The notes under the pieces: model-generated | Told to the model about the DNA's origin: nothing | The model's database searches: none | Seen by the model: the letters and a program-made list of their open reading frames with translations, nothing else | Position numbers and translations under genes: made by a program | Part shown: one piece after another, positions 1 to 8,735 of the stretch | Numbering within the stretch: position 1 is the first letter of the stretch | Layout: every line of letters begins with the position of its first letter | Source: Sneathia sanguinegens | Lineage (GTDB): Bacteria > Fusobacteriota > Fusobacteriia > Fusobacteriales > Leptotrichiaceae | Reading direction: 5' to 3' | NCBI RefSeq assembly: GCF_001517935.1 | Contig: NZ_LOQF01000005.1 | Span: 24,001-88,000 of the forward strand | Length of the DNA stretch: 64,000 nucleotides

Positions 1-1
1 T

Positions 2-826
2 AGAGATATATATTTGGCAAAGAAAATAATGCAAGACAAAAAAATTAAGGCCTTAGATTTGAGCGAAAATATTTTGAAATTTTATAAAAATATGGATAGG
101 GTAGTATATAAAAATAAAAAGAATAATTTTGCTATAGGTCTTAGTATGTCGTCAAATAAAATAAAATATTATGAAGCAATGAATGGAGAAAACGAAAGGG
201 GTTGGTATACTGGAGATGGAATGTTATACTTATATAATGGTGATATAAGACAATTTAATGATGAATTTTGGTCAACAGTAGATCCTTATAGATTGCCTGG
301 AATTACAGTAGATAAAGCAAAAAGAGAAGATGCTAGTGGTTCTGTTGAGGCAAAAAATTCTAGTGTAAGTGGCAAGGTTATAAATAATAAAAAAGGTATA
401 TTTAAAATGCACATTAGTAATTATCTAGGGACTTTGAGCCTTGATAAAAAATGGACAATTTTGAATGATAAAATAAGAATAGAAGCTAAAAATATTAAAT
501 TTAAAAAAAATAGTATTATAGAAAGTATAATAGAAAATAGAAAATTAAATGATGATACAAATTATATTATTTATATAAATAATAAAGAAATTAATTTAAA
601 TGAAAATGAACAAAGAAGTTATGCTGATGTCAAAGAAGTTTTATTGAAATCAGATAAGAAAAATGAAACAATAAAATATGTATTTAAAAAACCTCAAAAA
701 ATATATGTTATGTTGGAAAAAAGATGTAGTCAAAGTGATAAGAAAATAAAAAGAAAGTATTTTACTATGTGGTTAAGACATGAAAAACAAAATGATACTT
801 TTGAATATGAAATTTACCCACTTTAA
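2..826 (+). CDS. Polysaccharide lyase family 8 (hyaluronate lyase-like), C-terminal part
   Basis: The reading frame is open to the left edge of the window, so this is the 3' end of a longer gene. The N-terminal alpha/alpha toroid with the catalytic Asn/His/Tyr lies outside. What is visible is the start of the central beta-sandwich: the block NGENERGWYTGDGMLYLYN near residues 57-75, followed by a FW-TVDPYRLPG segment and a Thr-Val-Asp, all hallmarks of PL8 lyases acting on hyaluronan, chondroitin or xanthan. The remaining Lys/Asn-rich 150 residues fit the C-terminal beta domain. Substrate cannot be decided; hyaluronan or chondroitin is the usual target in host-associated bacteria, and the enzyme would act extracellularly. 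A GntR/UTRA regulator follows 70 bp downstream and may control it. Confidence 0.85.
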   Translation, partial: RDIYLAKKIMQDKKIKALDLSENILKFYKNMDRVVYKNKKNNFAIGLSMSSNKIKYYEAMNGENERGWYTGDGMLYLYNGDIRQFNDEFWSTVDPYRLPGITVDKAKREDASGSVEAKNSSVSGKVINNKKGIFKMHISNYLGTLSLDKKWTILNDKIRIEAKNIKFKKNSIIESIIENRKLNDDTNYIIYINNKEINLNENEQRSYADVKEVLLKSDKKNETIKYVFKKPQKIYVMLEKRCSQSDKKIKRKYFTMWLRHEKQNDTFEYEIYPL

Positions 827-833
827 TTTGTTA

Positions 834-861
834 TTTACAAAAAAAAAATTTCTGCTAAAAT
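834..861 (+). promoter_or_regulatory. Promoter of the GntR gene
   Basis: TTTACA (834-839), 16-bp spacer, TAAAAT (856-861) with an extended -10 TGC just upstream. It lies between the lyase stop and the regulator start. Confidence 0.5.
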
Positions 862-895
862 ATATATTGAAATAAGAAAAAGGAAGAATAATTAA

Positions 896-1618
896 ATGGT
901 AAAAAATGCAGCTGTATATTATAGTATTTATCTTGAAATTAAAGATAAAATAGAAGGTGGTAAATTTAAAATAGGTCAAAAATTACCATCAGAAAGAGAG
1001 CTTGAGAAGATTTATTCTGTTAGTAGAACAACTATAAGACAAGCTTTATTAAAGTTGGAAAATAATAATTATATACATAAAATAAGAGGTAGAGGAAATT
1101 TTGTGTCAGAAAATATTATAAAACAAGAACTTAATAATTTTTATAGTTTTAATGATAAAATGATATCTTTAGGTAAAAAGCCTTCCTCAAAATTGATAGA
1201 CTATAAAGTTATAAAATGTACAAAATTTTTTTCTGAATTATTCAAAATACCTGAAAATTCTAATATATATTCAATAAAAAGATTGAGATTAGTAAATGAT
1301 CTTCCAGCAATGTTTGAAAATACTTTTTTGCCAGAATATAGATTTAAAGATTTAGACTTTAAAAAATTAAATAAAACTCCAATGTATGAAATTTTTGAAA
1401 AGGATTATGGGACATTTTTAGAAAAGGCAATAGAAACATTTAAACCTATAAAAATAGAGGAAAAAGAAGAACTTAAATATCTTGAAATACCTAAAGATTC
1501 TATAGCTATGGAAATTATTAGAACCACTTATGAATATGACAGAGTCATAGAATATACTATTTCACATGTTAGAAATAATATGTTTGAGTATACTATAGTT
1601 TTAAATAGATTAGTATAA
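896..1618 (+). CDS. GntR/HutC-family transcriptional regulator with UTRA domain
   Basis: A 240-residue ligand-responsive DNA-binding repressor. Residues 1-75 form the GntR winged helix: the segment KLPSERELEKIYSVSRTTIR at about 30-49 carries the family signature, followed by the wing IRGRGNFV. Residues 95-240 match a UTRA effector domain (HutC/FarR subfamily), which normally binds a small sugar or amino-acid derived ligand. The ATG at 896 follows AAGGAAG. Being next to a polysaccharide lyase suggests it senses a breakdown product, for example an amino sugar phosphate, but this is inference; a role in controlling the downstream uracil permease is less likely because that gene has its own leader. 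Confidence 0.88.
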   Translation: MVKNAAVYYSIYLEIKDKIEGGKFKIGQKLPSERELEKIYSVSRTTIRQALLKLENNNYIHKIRGRGNFVSENIIKQELNNFYSFNDKMISLGKKPSSKLIDYKVIKCTKFFSELFKIPENSNIYSIKRLRLVNDLPAMFENTFLPEYRFKDLDFKKLNKTPMYEIFEKDYGTFLEKAIETFKPIKIEEKEELKYLEIPKDSIAMEIIRTTYEYDRVIEYTISHVRNNMFEYTIVLNRLV

Positions 1619-1626
1619 AAAAATTC

Positions 1627-1655
1627 TTTACTTTTAAAAAAAAATATATTATAAT
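1627..1655 (+). promoter_or_regulatory. Promoter of the uraA leader
   Basis: TTTACT (1627-1632), 17-bp spacer, perfect TATAAT (1650-1655). It places the transcript start near 1662, just before the leader peptide. Confidence 0.55.
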
Positions 1656-1685
1656 AAAAAAAGTAAAAAAAAGAGAGGTGGTAAT

Positions 1686-1745
1686 ATGAATATTATAAAA
1701 AAACGTCACAAATATTATTTTACCTCTTTTGTAGTTAAGAAATAA
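1686..1745 (+). CDS. Leader peptide of the uraA attenuator (19 aa)
   Basis: A short frame, ATG at 1686 to TAA at 1743-1745, preceded by the ribosome-binding site GAGAGGTGG. The peptide reads MNIIKKRHKYYFTSFVVKK. Its last codons and stop lie inside the 5' arm of the terminator hairpin at 1737-1762, so a ribosome close behind RNA polymerase would keep that hairpin from forming. This is the geometry of the E. coli pyrBI leader, where low UTP makes polymerase pause in U-rich sequence and lets the ribosome catch up. The leader ribosome-binding site can also pair with positions 1722-1730 inside the same frame. Translation is not proven. Confidence 0.5.
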   Translation: MNIIKKRHKYYFTSFVVKK

Positions 1746-1769
1746 CAATTTTGTTATTTCTTTTTTTTT
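1737..1769 (+). terminator. Attenuator hairpin in front of uraA
   Basis: Inverted repeat 1737-1748 / 1751-1762 (12 matching pairs, arm AAGAAATAACAA) followed by a run of T to 1769. It is placed before, not after, a gene and overlaps the leader peptide stop, so it probably works as a conditional terminator. Confidence 0.7.
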
Positions 1770-1788
1770 AGATTTTTAAGGAGGAAGT

Positions 1789-3051
1789 ATGTCAAAAAAA
1801 ATTATTGGAGTTAGCGAAAAAGTTCCAGCAGCACTTTTATTACCTTTAAGTTTACAACATACCTTTGCTATGTTTGGAGCATCGGTGTTAGTACCAATAT
1901 TATTCAATGTAAATCCAAGTATTGTATTATTGATGAATGGAATAGGAACCTTACTTTTTATATTAATCACTAAGGCTAAAGCACCAGCATATTTAGGTTC
2001 AAGTTTTGCATTTATAGGAGTTGGGCAATTAATTATTTCAACTATGGGCTTTAAATATGCAATAGGAGCATTTGCAACTACTGGATTTTTAGGTTGTATT
2101 TTAGCATTTCTAATTTTTAAATTTAAAACGAAATGGATAGATGTTGTTCTACCACCTGCAGCTATGGGAGCAGTTGTTTCATTAATAGGTTTTGAATTAG
2201 CTGGTGTAACAATAAGAGGTGGAAAAATAGGTGCAAATATTTTAACAGAAACAGCTACTAAAGCTGATGTAATAGTATTTTTAATAACTTTATCAACAGC
2301 AATTATAGGTTCTGTATTATTTAGAAAATTCTTTGCAACTATTCCTATATTAATTGCAATAGTAGTCGGGTATATATCAGCATTATTCTTTGGAATGATA
2401 GATTTCACTCCAGTAATAACTTCTAAAATTTTCACAATTCCTCAATTCACAAGTCCAATTTTTTCATTAAAGGCATCATTAATAATGCTACCAGTTTTAT
2501 TAGTTATCACATCAGAACATATAAGTCATCAAGTTGTTACAAGTAATATAATAGGAACTAATTTATTAGAAGAACCAGGATTACATAGAAGTATTTTTGC
2601 TGATAATTTTTCAACTATGTTATCAGGTTTAGTTGGGGGTGTACCTACAACTACTTATGGAGAAAATATAGGTGTAATGGCAATAACTAAAGTTTATTCA
2701 GTTTATGTAATAGCAGGAGCTGCAATAATATCAATATGTATGGCATTTATAGGGCCTATTAATATGCTAATACAAACTATACCTGGAAATGTTATAGGGG
2801 GAGTAACATTTTTATTATATGGTATGATAGGGACATCAGGAATTAGATTATTAGTTGATCAAAAAGTTGATTATTCAAAGACAAGAAATTTAATTTTAAC
2901 ATCGGTAGTATTTATATCAGGTTTAAGTGGTTTAGAGCTTAATTTCTTTGGTATTCAATTAAGAGGTATGGTCTTAGCAAGTGTAGTAGCAGTTGTGATA
3001 AGCTTAATCTTCTATGTACTTGAAAAATTAAATTTAACAAATGGAAATTAA
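1789..3051 (+). CDS. uraA: Uracil permease, NCS2/NAT family
   Basis: A 420-residue polytopic inner-membrane uracil:proton symporter with about 14 hydrophobic segments. The first segment carries the NCS2 signature QHTFAMFGA (about 24-32), followed by a segment ending KAPAYLGSSFAF as in UraA/PyrP. The two glutamates known to coordinate uracil in UraA are present, in SEHISHQ and in TTYGENIGV. These features favour uracil over xanthine transporters. The ATG at 1789 follows AAGGAGGAAGT. The gene stands alone, ends at a bidirectional terminator shared with lemA, and is preceded by a putative attenuator with a leader peptide, which fits control by pyrimidine nucleotide supply. Confidence 0.92.
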   Translation: MSKKIIGVSEKVPAALLLPLSLQHTFAMFGASVLVPILFNVNPSIVLLMNGIGTLLFILITKAKAPAYLGSSFAFIGVGQLIISTMGFKYAIGAFATTGFLGCILAFLIFKFKTKWIDVVLPPAAMGAVVSLIGFELAGVTIRGGKIGANILTETATKADVIVFLITLSTAIIGSVLFRKFFATIPILIAIVVGYISALFFGMIDFTPVITSKIFTIPQFTSPIFSLKASLIMLPVLLVITSEHISHQVVTSNIIGTNLLEEPGLHRSIFADNFSTMLSGLVGGVPTTTYGENIGVMAITKVYSVYVIAGAAIISICMAFIGPINMLIQTIPGNVIGGVTFLLYGMIGTSGIRLLVDQKVDYSKTRNLILTSVVFISGLSGLELNFFGIQLRGMVLASVVAVVISLIFYVLEKLNLTNGN

Positions 3052-3052
3052 T

Positions 3053-3085
3053 AAAAAAAAATGCTACATTGTAGCGTTTTTTTTA
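3053..3085. terminator. Bidirectional terminator between uraA and lemA
   Basis: A-run, stem ATGCTACA/TGTAGCGT with one G-U pair, then a T-run to about 3084. It sits in the 39-bp gap between convergent genes and reads as a terminator both ways. Confidence 0.8.
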
Positions 3086-3090
3086 TTTAC

Positions 3091-3654
3091 CTAAAATTCT
3101 ACCTTAGGAACCTTATTTACTTCTTCTGTTGTTTCAAATAAATCTGCTTTTCTAAATTTAAGTAGATTGAAAAATAAAGAATTTGGAAATTTTTGAACAA
3201 AGATATTAAGAGTTCTACAAGTAGCATTATAATATTTTCTAGTTGCTAAAATTTCATTCTCTATATCAGCTAACTCTTTTTGTAAATTTAAGAAAGCTTC
3301 ATTTGCTTTTAATTCAGGATAAGCTTCATGTAGCATCATTAGGCTTCTCAAAGATTGAGTTAATAAATTTTCATTTTTAATTATTTCATTAATATTTTGT
3401 ATATTAGACATATCTATATTAATTAAATTAGAACGAGCTTTTATTACAGAATCAAGTGTATTTTTTTCATGACTTGCATATCCTTTTACAGTATTTACTA
3501 AATTAGGTATTAAATCTAATCTTTTTTGTAGATATATTTTAACATTGCTCCAAGCTTCTTGATTGAAATTATCTAAAGTAACATATCTATTTTTTATATA
3601 AAGTATGTACAAAAGTATAAGTAGGATTAGCAATAAAAAGACTATTAAAAACAT
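3091..3654 (-). CDS. lemA: LemA family membrane protein
   Basis: A 187-residue protein: one N-terminal membrane helix (about 2-22) and then the LemA helical bundle, recognised by NRYVTLDNFNQEAWSNV, the LQKRLDLIPNLVNTVKGYASHE block and the closing ARKYYN-like stretch. Function in bacteria is not settled. The start is taken at 3654, where the reverse strand has GAAAGGAAG eight bases upstream of ATG; an upstream in-frame codon at 3693 would add 13 residues without a ribosome-binding site. A consensus promoter faces this start. It is transcribed divergently from ruvC and convergently with uraA. Confidence 0.9.
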   Translation of the reverse strand: MFLIVFLLLILLILLYILYIKNRYVTLDNFNQEAWSNVKIYLQKRLDLIPNLVNTVKGYASHEKNTLDSVIKARSNLINIDMSNIQNINEIIKNENLLTQSLRSLMMLHEAYPELKANEAFLNLQKELADIENEILATRKYYNATCRTLNIFVQKFPNSLFFNLLKFRKADLFETTEEVNKVPKVEF

Positions 3655-3683
3655 AGTATTCTTCCTTTCAAATTTTATTATAA

Positions 3684-3712
3684 ATTTTATCACGAGAAAA
3701 ATTTAATGTCAA
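3684..3712 (-). promoter_or_regulatory. Promoter of lemA
   Basis: On the minus strand TTGACA (3712-3707), 17-bp spacer, TAAAAT (3689-3684): a near-consensus sigma-70 promoter. Confidence 0.75.
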
Positions 3713-3722
3713 ACTATATAGC

Positions 3723-3751
3723 TTGATTTTTCTTTGTATTTGCTTTATACT
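3723..3751 (+). promoter_or_regulatory. Promoter of the ruvC operon
   Basis: TTGATT (3723-3728), 17-bp spacer, TATACT (3746-3751), followed by GAGGTGA and ATG at 3774. It is back to back with the lemA promoter. Confidence 0.7.
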
Positions 3752-3773
3752 TAGTGTGATACGAGGTGATTTT

Positions 3774-4337
3774 ATGCGGGTTATGGGAATAGATCCAGGA
3801 ACTGCTATTGTAGGTTATTCTATCGTAGATATAGAAAAAGGCAAATATCATTTAATAGACTATGGTTGTATTTTTACAGAGCAAGACTTAGCTATGCCTA
3901 GAAGATTAGAAATAATATTTCAAAGATTAGATACAATAATAAAACTATATAAGCCAACGGAAGTTGCTATAGAAGAATTGTATTTTTTTAAAAATCAAAA
4001 AACAGTTATTAAGGTTGGTCAAGCAAGGGGAGTAATAGTTTTGGTTTGCCAATTGAATGGCTTAGAAATATTTGATTATACACCATTACAAGTTAAAATG
4101 GGAGTAGCTTCTTATGGAAGGGCTACAAAAAAACAAATACAAGAAATGGTTAAATTAATATTAAATTTGGACGAAATACCTAAGCCAGATGATGCAGCTG
4201 ATGCTATTGCTATAGCTATTAATCATATAAATAATAGAAATATACCAACAAATAATGTTGGAAAAATAAGAAAAAATACAATAAAAATGGGAACAAAAAT
4301 AAGTATAGAAGAGTATAAAAAATTAATAAATAAGTAG
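3774..4337 (+). CDS. ruvC: Crossover junction endodeoxyribonuclease RuvC
   Basis: The 187-residue Holliday-junction resolvase, acting with RuvAB in recombination and repair. Acidic active-site residues are in place: Asp7 in GIDPGT, the Glu of AIEELYF near 68, and the Asp pair of KPDDAADAIA near 140. The RNase H-like fold is intact and length is normal, with a slightly longer basic tail. The start at 3774 follows GAGGTGATTTT; a longer frame from 3723 would overlap the promoter. It heads a tight unit with trmL (12-bp gap) and metG; ruvAB are not in the window. Confidence 0.95.
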   Translation: MRVMGIDPGTAIVGYSIVDIEKGKYHLIDYGCIFTEQDLAMPRRLEIIFQRLDTIIKLYKPTEVAIEELYFFKNQKTVIKVGQARGVIVLVCQLNGLEIFDYTPLQVKMGVASYGRATKKQIQEMVKLILNLDEIPKPDDAADAIAIAINHINNRNIPTNNVGKIRKNTIKMGTKISIEEYKKLINK

Positions 4338-4349
4338 TAGGGGTGAAAA

Positions 4350-4808
4350 ATGAAAGTCGTTTTATATGAACCTGAAATACCATATAATACAGGAAACATT
4401 GGTAGAACTTGTGTTTTGACCAATACAGAATTACATTTGATAAAACCTTTGGGTTTTGATATATCAGAAAAAGCAGTTAAAAGAGCAGGACTTGATTATT
4501 GGAAGAATGTTAAATTATTTGTTTGGGATAGCTATGAACAATTCATGGAAGCACATAAGGGAGCAAGAATATTTTATGCTACAACTAAAACAAAAAATAG
4601 ATATACAGATGTAAAATTTGAAAAAGATGATTATATAATGTTTGGACCAGAATCAAGAGGTATACCTGAAACTATATTAAAGGAAAATATAGATAAGTGT
4701 ATAACTGTACCTATGTTGCCACTGGGTAGATCACTTAATTTATCTAATTCAGTAGCTATAGTATTATATGAAACATATAGACAAATAGATTTTAATTTTA
4801 ATGATTGA
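4350..4808 (+). CDS. trmL: tRNA (cytidine(34)-2'-O)-methyltransferase TrmL
   Basis: A 152-residue SPOUT-class enzyme that 2'-O-methylates the wobble base of tRNA-Leu using SAM. The N-terminus VVLYEPEIPYNTGNIGRTC is the family signature, and the C-terminal trefoil-knot SAM site is seen as MFGPESRGIP and VPMLPLGRSLNLSNSVAIV. Length equals the family norm. The stop overlaps the metG ribosome-binding region, so the two are translationally coupled. Mg/SAM residues look complete, with no sign of decay. Confidence 0.94.
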   Translation: MKVVLYEPEIPYNTGNIGRTCVLTNTELHLIKPLGFDISEKAVKRAGLDYWKNVKLFVWDSYEQFMEAHKGARIFYATTKTKNRYTDVKFEKDDYIMFGPESRGIPETILKENIDKCITVPMLPLGRSLNLSNSVAIVLYETYRQIDFNFND

Positions 4809-4819
4809 AGGGAGAAATT

Positions 4820-6691
4820 ATGAAATATATAACTACACCTATATATTATCCTAATGCAAAGGCACATATAGGAACTGCATATACTACAATTTTGTGTGAT
4901 GCTTTAGCAAGATATGAAAGATTATTTGGTGAAGAAGTTAAATTTTTGACAGGTTTAGATGAACATGGTCAAAAAATACAAGAATCAGCAGAAAAAAATG
5001 GGGTTAGTCCTCAAGAATGGGTAGATAGAATGACTGTTGATTTTAAAAAATTATGGAAAGATTTAAAAATTTCAAATGATGATTTTATTAGAACAACAGA
5101 ACAAAGACACATTGATACAGTACAAAAAATATTGCAAAAAGTTTATGATAATGGAGACATATACTTAGGAGAATATAAGGGAAAATATTGTGTATCTGAA
5201 GAAACTTTTGTTACAGAAAGTCAGTTAGTGGATGGAAAATATATGGGTAAAGAAGTAATTGAGGTTTCAGAACCTTCATATTTCTTTAGATTATCAAAAT
5301 ATGCAGATAAAATTTTAAAATATTATGAAGAACATCCGGATTTTATAATACCAAAACAAAGAAAAAATGAATTGATTTCATTTATAAATCAAGGTTTACA
5401 AGATTTATCAATTTCAAGAACAACTTTTGAATGGGGAATACCTATATCATTAGATGAAAATAAAGGTCATATAGTTTATGTGTGGTTTGATGCCTTAACA
5501 AATTATATTACAGCTGCAAAATATGGAAAAGATGAAAAAGAATTTGATCATATTTGGAATAAAGGAACAGTATATCATTTTGTAGGTAAGGATATTTTAA
5601 GATTTCACGCAATAATATGGCCAGCTATGCTTATGTCAGCAGGTATTGCTTTGCCTGATCATATTGTAGCTCATGGTTGGTGGACAGTTAATGGTGAAAA
5701 AATGAGTAAATCTTTAGGAAATGTCGTTGATCCTTTAGAAGAAGTTGAAAAATATGGTTTAGATTCATTTAAATATTTCCTATTAAGAGAATCTACTCTA
5801 GGTCAAGATGCGGATTATTCAGAAAATCAAATGATTCTAAGAATAAATTCAGATTTAGCAAATGATTTAGGTAATTTATTGAATAGAACTTTGGGAATGC
5901 AAAAGAAATATTTTGGAGATATTGTTGAAAAAGCTGGACTTAAAACTTCACTAGAAGAAGAAATCTATGAACAATATTCTAATTTATTAAAAGAAGTTAG
6001 AGAAAAAGTTGAAGAAGCTAATTTTTCTAAGGCATTAGAAAGTATTTGGAAATTAGTTTCAAGAATGAATAAGTATATAGATGAAACTATGCCTTGGAAA
6101 TTATCTAAAGAAAATGATGAAGAAAGATTGTCTACAGTGATGTATACCTTATTAGATATGATTTATAAGATTGCATATTTAGTATCACCAATTTTGGTAG
6201 ATTCAAGTAAGAAAATTTTAAATCAATTAGGTATAGAAGAAATAAAGAATAATATATATGAAATTGGAGACTATCCATTAAAAACAAAAATAAATAAGGC
6301 AGAACCTGTATTTCCTAGAATAGAAAAAGAAAAAAAAGAATTTTGCACTGATTTAAAAATAAATAATGCTATAAATATAGAAGATTTTTCAAAGATAAAA
6401 ATAGGGGTTGTAGAATTATTAAAGGTAGAACCTGTAGAAAAATCTAATAAATTATTAAAATTTATTGTTGATACTGGAAGCGAAAAAAGACAAATTTTAT
6501 CTGGAATAGCAGAATATTATAAAAATTATGAAGATTTAGTAGGTAAAAAAGTTCTAGCAGTGCTTAATTTGGAACCAATTAAGTTGGTTGGAGAAATATC
6601 TCAAGGTATGTTATTAACAACCGAAGAAAAGAAAAAAGTTAAATTAATAACTATATCTAATGAAGTAAAAAATGGAGCAAAAGTTAGATGA
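4820..6691 (+). CDS. metG: Methionine--tRNA ligase with C-terminal tRNA-binding domain
   Basis: A 623-residue class Ia synthetase. The HIGH motif is HIGT in KAHIGTAY near residue 14, and KMSKS is intact in GEKMSKSLGN near 295. In the connective peptide only one cysteine of the zinc knuckle remains (YCVSEETF, where zinc forms have CxxC pairs), so this is the zinc-less type also found in Staphylococcus. Residues from about 515 form a Trbp111/EMAP-II-like tRNA-binding domain that drives dimerisation. The start at 4820 follows GAAGGGAG; an in-frame ATG at 4805 lies inside trmL. The TGA overlaps the ATG of the following lipoprotein gene. Confidence 0.96.
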   Translation: MKYITTPIYYPNAKAHIGTAYTTILCDALARYERLFGEEVKFLTGLDEHGQKIQESAEKNGVSPQEWVDRMTVDFKKLWKDLKISNDDFIRTTEQRHIDTVQKILQKVYDNGDIYLGEYKGKYCVSEETFVTESQLVDGKYMGKEVIEVSEPSYFFRLSKYADKILKYYEEHPDFIIPKQRKNELISFINQGLQDLSISRTTFEWGIPISLDENKGHIVYVWFDALTNYITAAKYGKDEKEFDHIWNKGTVYHFVGKDILRFHAIIWPAMLMSAGIALPDHIVAHGWWTVNGEKMSKSLGNVVDPLEEVEKYGLDSFKYFLLRESTLGQDADYSENQMILRINSDLANDLGNLLNRTLGMQKKYFGDIVEKAGLKTSLEEEIYEQYSNLLKEVREKVEEANFSKALESIWKLVSRMNKYIDETMPWKLSKENDEERLSTVMYTLLDMIYKIAYLVSPILVDSSKKILNQLGIEEIKNNIYEIGDYPLKTKINKAEPVFPRIEKEKKEFCTDLKINNAINIEDFSKIKIGVVELLKVEPVEKSNKLLKFIVDTGSEKRQILSGIAEYYKNYEDLVGKKVLAVLNLEPIKLVGEISQGMLLTTEEKKKVKLITISNEVKNGAKVR

Positions 6692-7926
6692 TAAAAAAAA
6701 TATTTTTTTTACTTAGTATTATATTTTTCACACAAGCTTGTGCCTTATTTAAAACAAGTGAGGAAAAATATTTGGACTATATTGAAGAAGGTATAGTATC
6801 TTTATATAATGGCGATAATGATTATATGAAATATTTCGAAAAAGCATATAAGCAAAAACCGAAGGATGATTTATTATATCAAATAATTAATTCTGAATTA
6901 GAGTATAAAGATCTTAGTAAATTCTATGAAAAAAATAAAAATAAATGTAAGGGTTATGATTATTATTTTAATGGAGAACTTGCTAAAGCTCATAGTGAAG
7001 GTAATTTAGATGCTTCTCGTGCCTTATATATAAGCTATTATTATAGTTTTCAATATAAGAAGGCTTTTAATATTATGGAAACAACGGATATTTCTGATTC
7101 TACTGACATATATACTGATTTAAAGAATAATAAGGATTTATTTTTCAAAATTGAGGATATATATAACAAATTGAAAAATAATAAGGCAAGTGAAGATGAA
7201 AAAGAATTATTTAAAAAATTTGTGGTTAATTATCCTGTTGATGTTAATTTAGTATATGATGTTTTGAAAAGTGAGGTAGAAAAAAAAGATAATACAGCTT
7301 TGTTTATAAAATATTTAACACTTGATGAGGATGATGCAATAGCTCTGAAGATATTAGAGTATTTATTTAAAAATAATTATGGACCAGCAATTTATGAATA
7401 TGTTGGAAAAAATAAAATAAGTGACCCAAGTGATGAATTGCTTGATAAAATAGATAAATATTCAAAGCAAACTTATGCTCTATTATTAAATAACATGGTA
7501 GAAAGTGGAGATATTGGGAAAATAGAGCAAATTTTAAAAAAAATACCGGATAAAGAAGGGTATTATTCTGCTCTTGCAGAATTTAATTATTATTATAAAG
7601 ATTTGAATAAGTCATATTCATATTTTGTAAAAGCATATCAATGTGAGCCTAATAGTGATTATACAGTATATAGATTAGCGAATATTTCTAAAAAATTACA
7701 TAAGGAAAAAGAATTTTTGAAATTAACAAAAAATTATAAGGGTGAATATGAAGATTTGATTTTAAATATGAAATATGAAGAAAAAATCAGCAAGGTAGTC
7801 AAAAAAAGAATAGCTTTAAATATGTGGATAAAGAATAAAAATATGGGTGCAAGTTATCTTTTAAGCTTAACCAAGGATAAAAAGAAGGTAGCGTGTTATA
7901 CAGAAGTCTTAAAAATGTATAAATAG
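6688..7926 (+). CDS. Predicted lipoprotein with helical repeats, function unknown
   Basis: A 412-residue protein starting with a lipoprotein signal peptide: KK, a hydrophobic core and the lipobox TQAC, so Cys18 is the predicted acylated residue. The rest is a Lys/Asp/Tyr-rich all-helical chain with TPR/Sel1-like spacing (alternating Tyr, Leu and Ala, for example near 285-330), but no motif strong enough to name a family. Its ATG overlaps the metG stop (ATGA) and it is followed 9 bp later by an exported thioredoxin-fold gene, so the pair probably acts at the cell envelope. Rapidly diverging envelope lipoproteins of this kind are common in Leptotrichiaceae. Confidence 0.8.
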   Translation: MIKKIFFLLSIIFFTQACALFKTSEEKYLDYIEEGIVSLYNGDNDYMKYFEKAYKQKPKDDLLYQIINSELEYKDLSKFYEKNKNKCKGYDYYFNGELAKAHSEGNLDASRALYISYYYSFQYKKAFNIMETTDISDSTDIYTDLKNNKDLFFKIEDIYNKLKNNKASEDEKELFKKFVVNYPVDVNLVYDVLKSEVEKKDNTALFIKYLTLDEDDAIALKILEYLFKNNYGPAIYEYVGKNKISDPSDELLDKIDKYSKQTYALLLNNMVESGDIGKIEQILKKIPDKEGYYSALAEFNYYYKDLNKSYSYFVKAYQCEPNSDYTVYRLANISKKLHKEKEFLKLTKNYKGEYEDLILNMKYEEKISKVVKKRIALNMWIKNKNMGASYLLSLTKDKKKVACYTEVLKMYK

Positions 7927-7935
7927 GAGGGCTTT

Positions 7936-8598
7936 ATGAAAAAAATATTAGTTGCTATGCTATTTTTTACATCTTTTACTTTTGCAAATAAATTAAAAGT
8001 AGTAGAATTAGATAATTTAGCAAATAAATATGTGGTGTATAGTTCTATAAATTGTTCAGCTTGTAGGGAAGAATTTAAAGAAATACAAAAAATTTATAAT
8101 AAATACAAGGAAATGGCAAACATAGCAGTAGTTCTATATCCCAGTGATGAAAATGAAGTTAATTATAAATTTATAAAAGATAATAATTATACTTTTGAAG
8201 TATATTATGACCAAGATCATAAAATCGATAAATTATTGAAGATAGAATATGTTCCAACAATATATAAATATGAGAAGGGTATTTTTAAAAAGAGTGCTGA
8301 TGAATTTCTTACAGAAGAAAATTTCTATAAAAATGAAAAGAAAAATATAGATAAAAAATTAAGAAAAAAACTTAAAGAAATTATTGTTGAAGATATAAAA
8401 GGGAAAAAATTTAATTTACTTAAATTATTAGAAAAAAATGACTATATATCTTACTTGTCTGGAGAAATTAAAAACAAGAAAGCCGTAATATTGGTAGATG
8501 ATAAAAAATACTTAACAAAAGATAATTATTTTATAGAAAAAAATAAATTAGATAAGGGAATTATTGAGATTGTTTCCTCATATATTAAACCATATTAA
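7936..8598 (+). CDS. Exported thioredoxin-fold (thiol-disulfide) protein
   Basis: A 220-residue protein with a cleavable signal peptide (about 1-17). It continues as a thioredoxin fold: strand KYVVYSS, active-site-like CSAC (Cys40 and Cys43), and the cis-Pro strand VPTIYKY near residue 110. This points to a periplasmic disulfide reductase or isomerase of the TlpA/DsbC-like group. The second half (about 125-220) is Lys-rich and unassigned. The ATG follows TAGGAGGGCTTT. It ends at a strong terminator, closing the ruvC-trmL-metG-lipoprotein unit. A partner membrane reductase is not in the window. Confidence 0.75.
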   Translation: MKKILVAMLFFTSFTFANKLKVVELDNLANKYVVYSSINCSACREEFKEIQKIYNKYKEMANIAVVLYPSDENEVNYKFIKDNNYTFEVYYDQDHKIDKLLKIEYVPTIYKYEKGIFKKSADEFLTEENFYKNEKKNIDKKLRKKLKEIIVEDIKGKKFNLLKLLEKNDYISYLSGEIKNKKAVILVDDKKYLTKDNYFIEKNKLDKGIIEIVSSYIKPY

Positions 8599-8622
8599 GC
8601 TGCCTATTTTGGCAGTTTTTTA
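8599..8622 (+). terminator. Terminator after the thioredoxin-fold gene
   Basis: Stem CTGCC/GGCAG (8600-8604, 8611-8615) with loop TATTTT and a six-T run. Confidence 0.75.
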
Positions 8623-8735
8623 TATTCCATTTTGGTTAAAAAACTATCGCAAGTAAAAACAACGAAGATAGACTATAAAGAAAAAAAGTGAATTTTAAAA
8701 GGGAAAAAGAATTAGGAAAAAAAGTGATTGTGGTA

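Noticed and set aside
1776..2435. 219-codon open frame opposite uraA
   Set aside because: Mirror of the hydrophobic permease gene, with no ribosome-binding site and no domain pattern; uraA is certain on the other strand.
4820..6691. Damaged MetRS because three zinc-ligand cysteines are missing
   Set aside because: Zinc-less MetRS is a known natural type and all catalytic motifs are intact.
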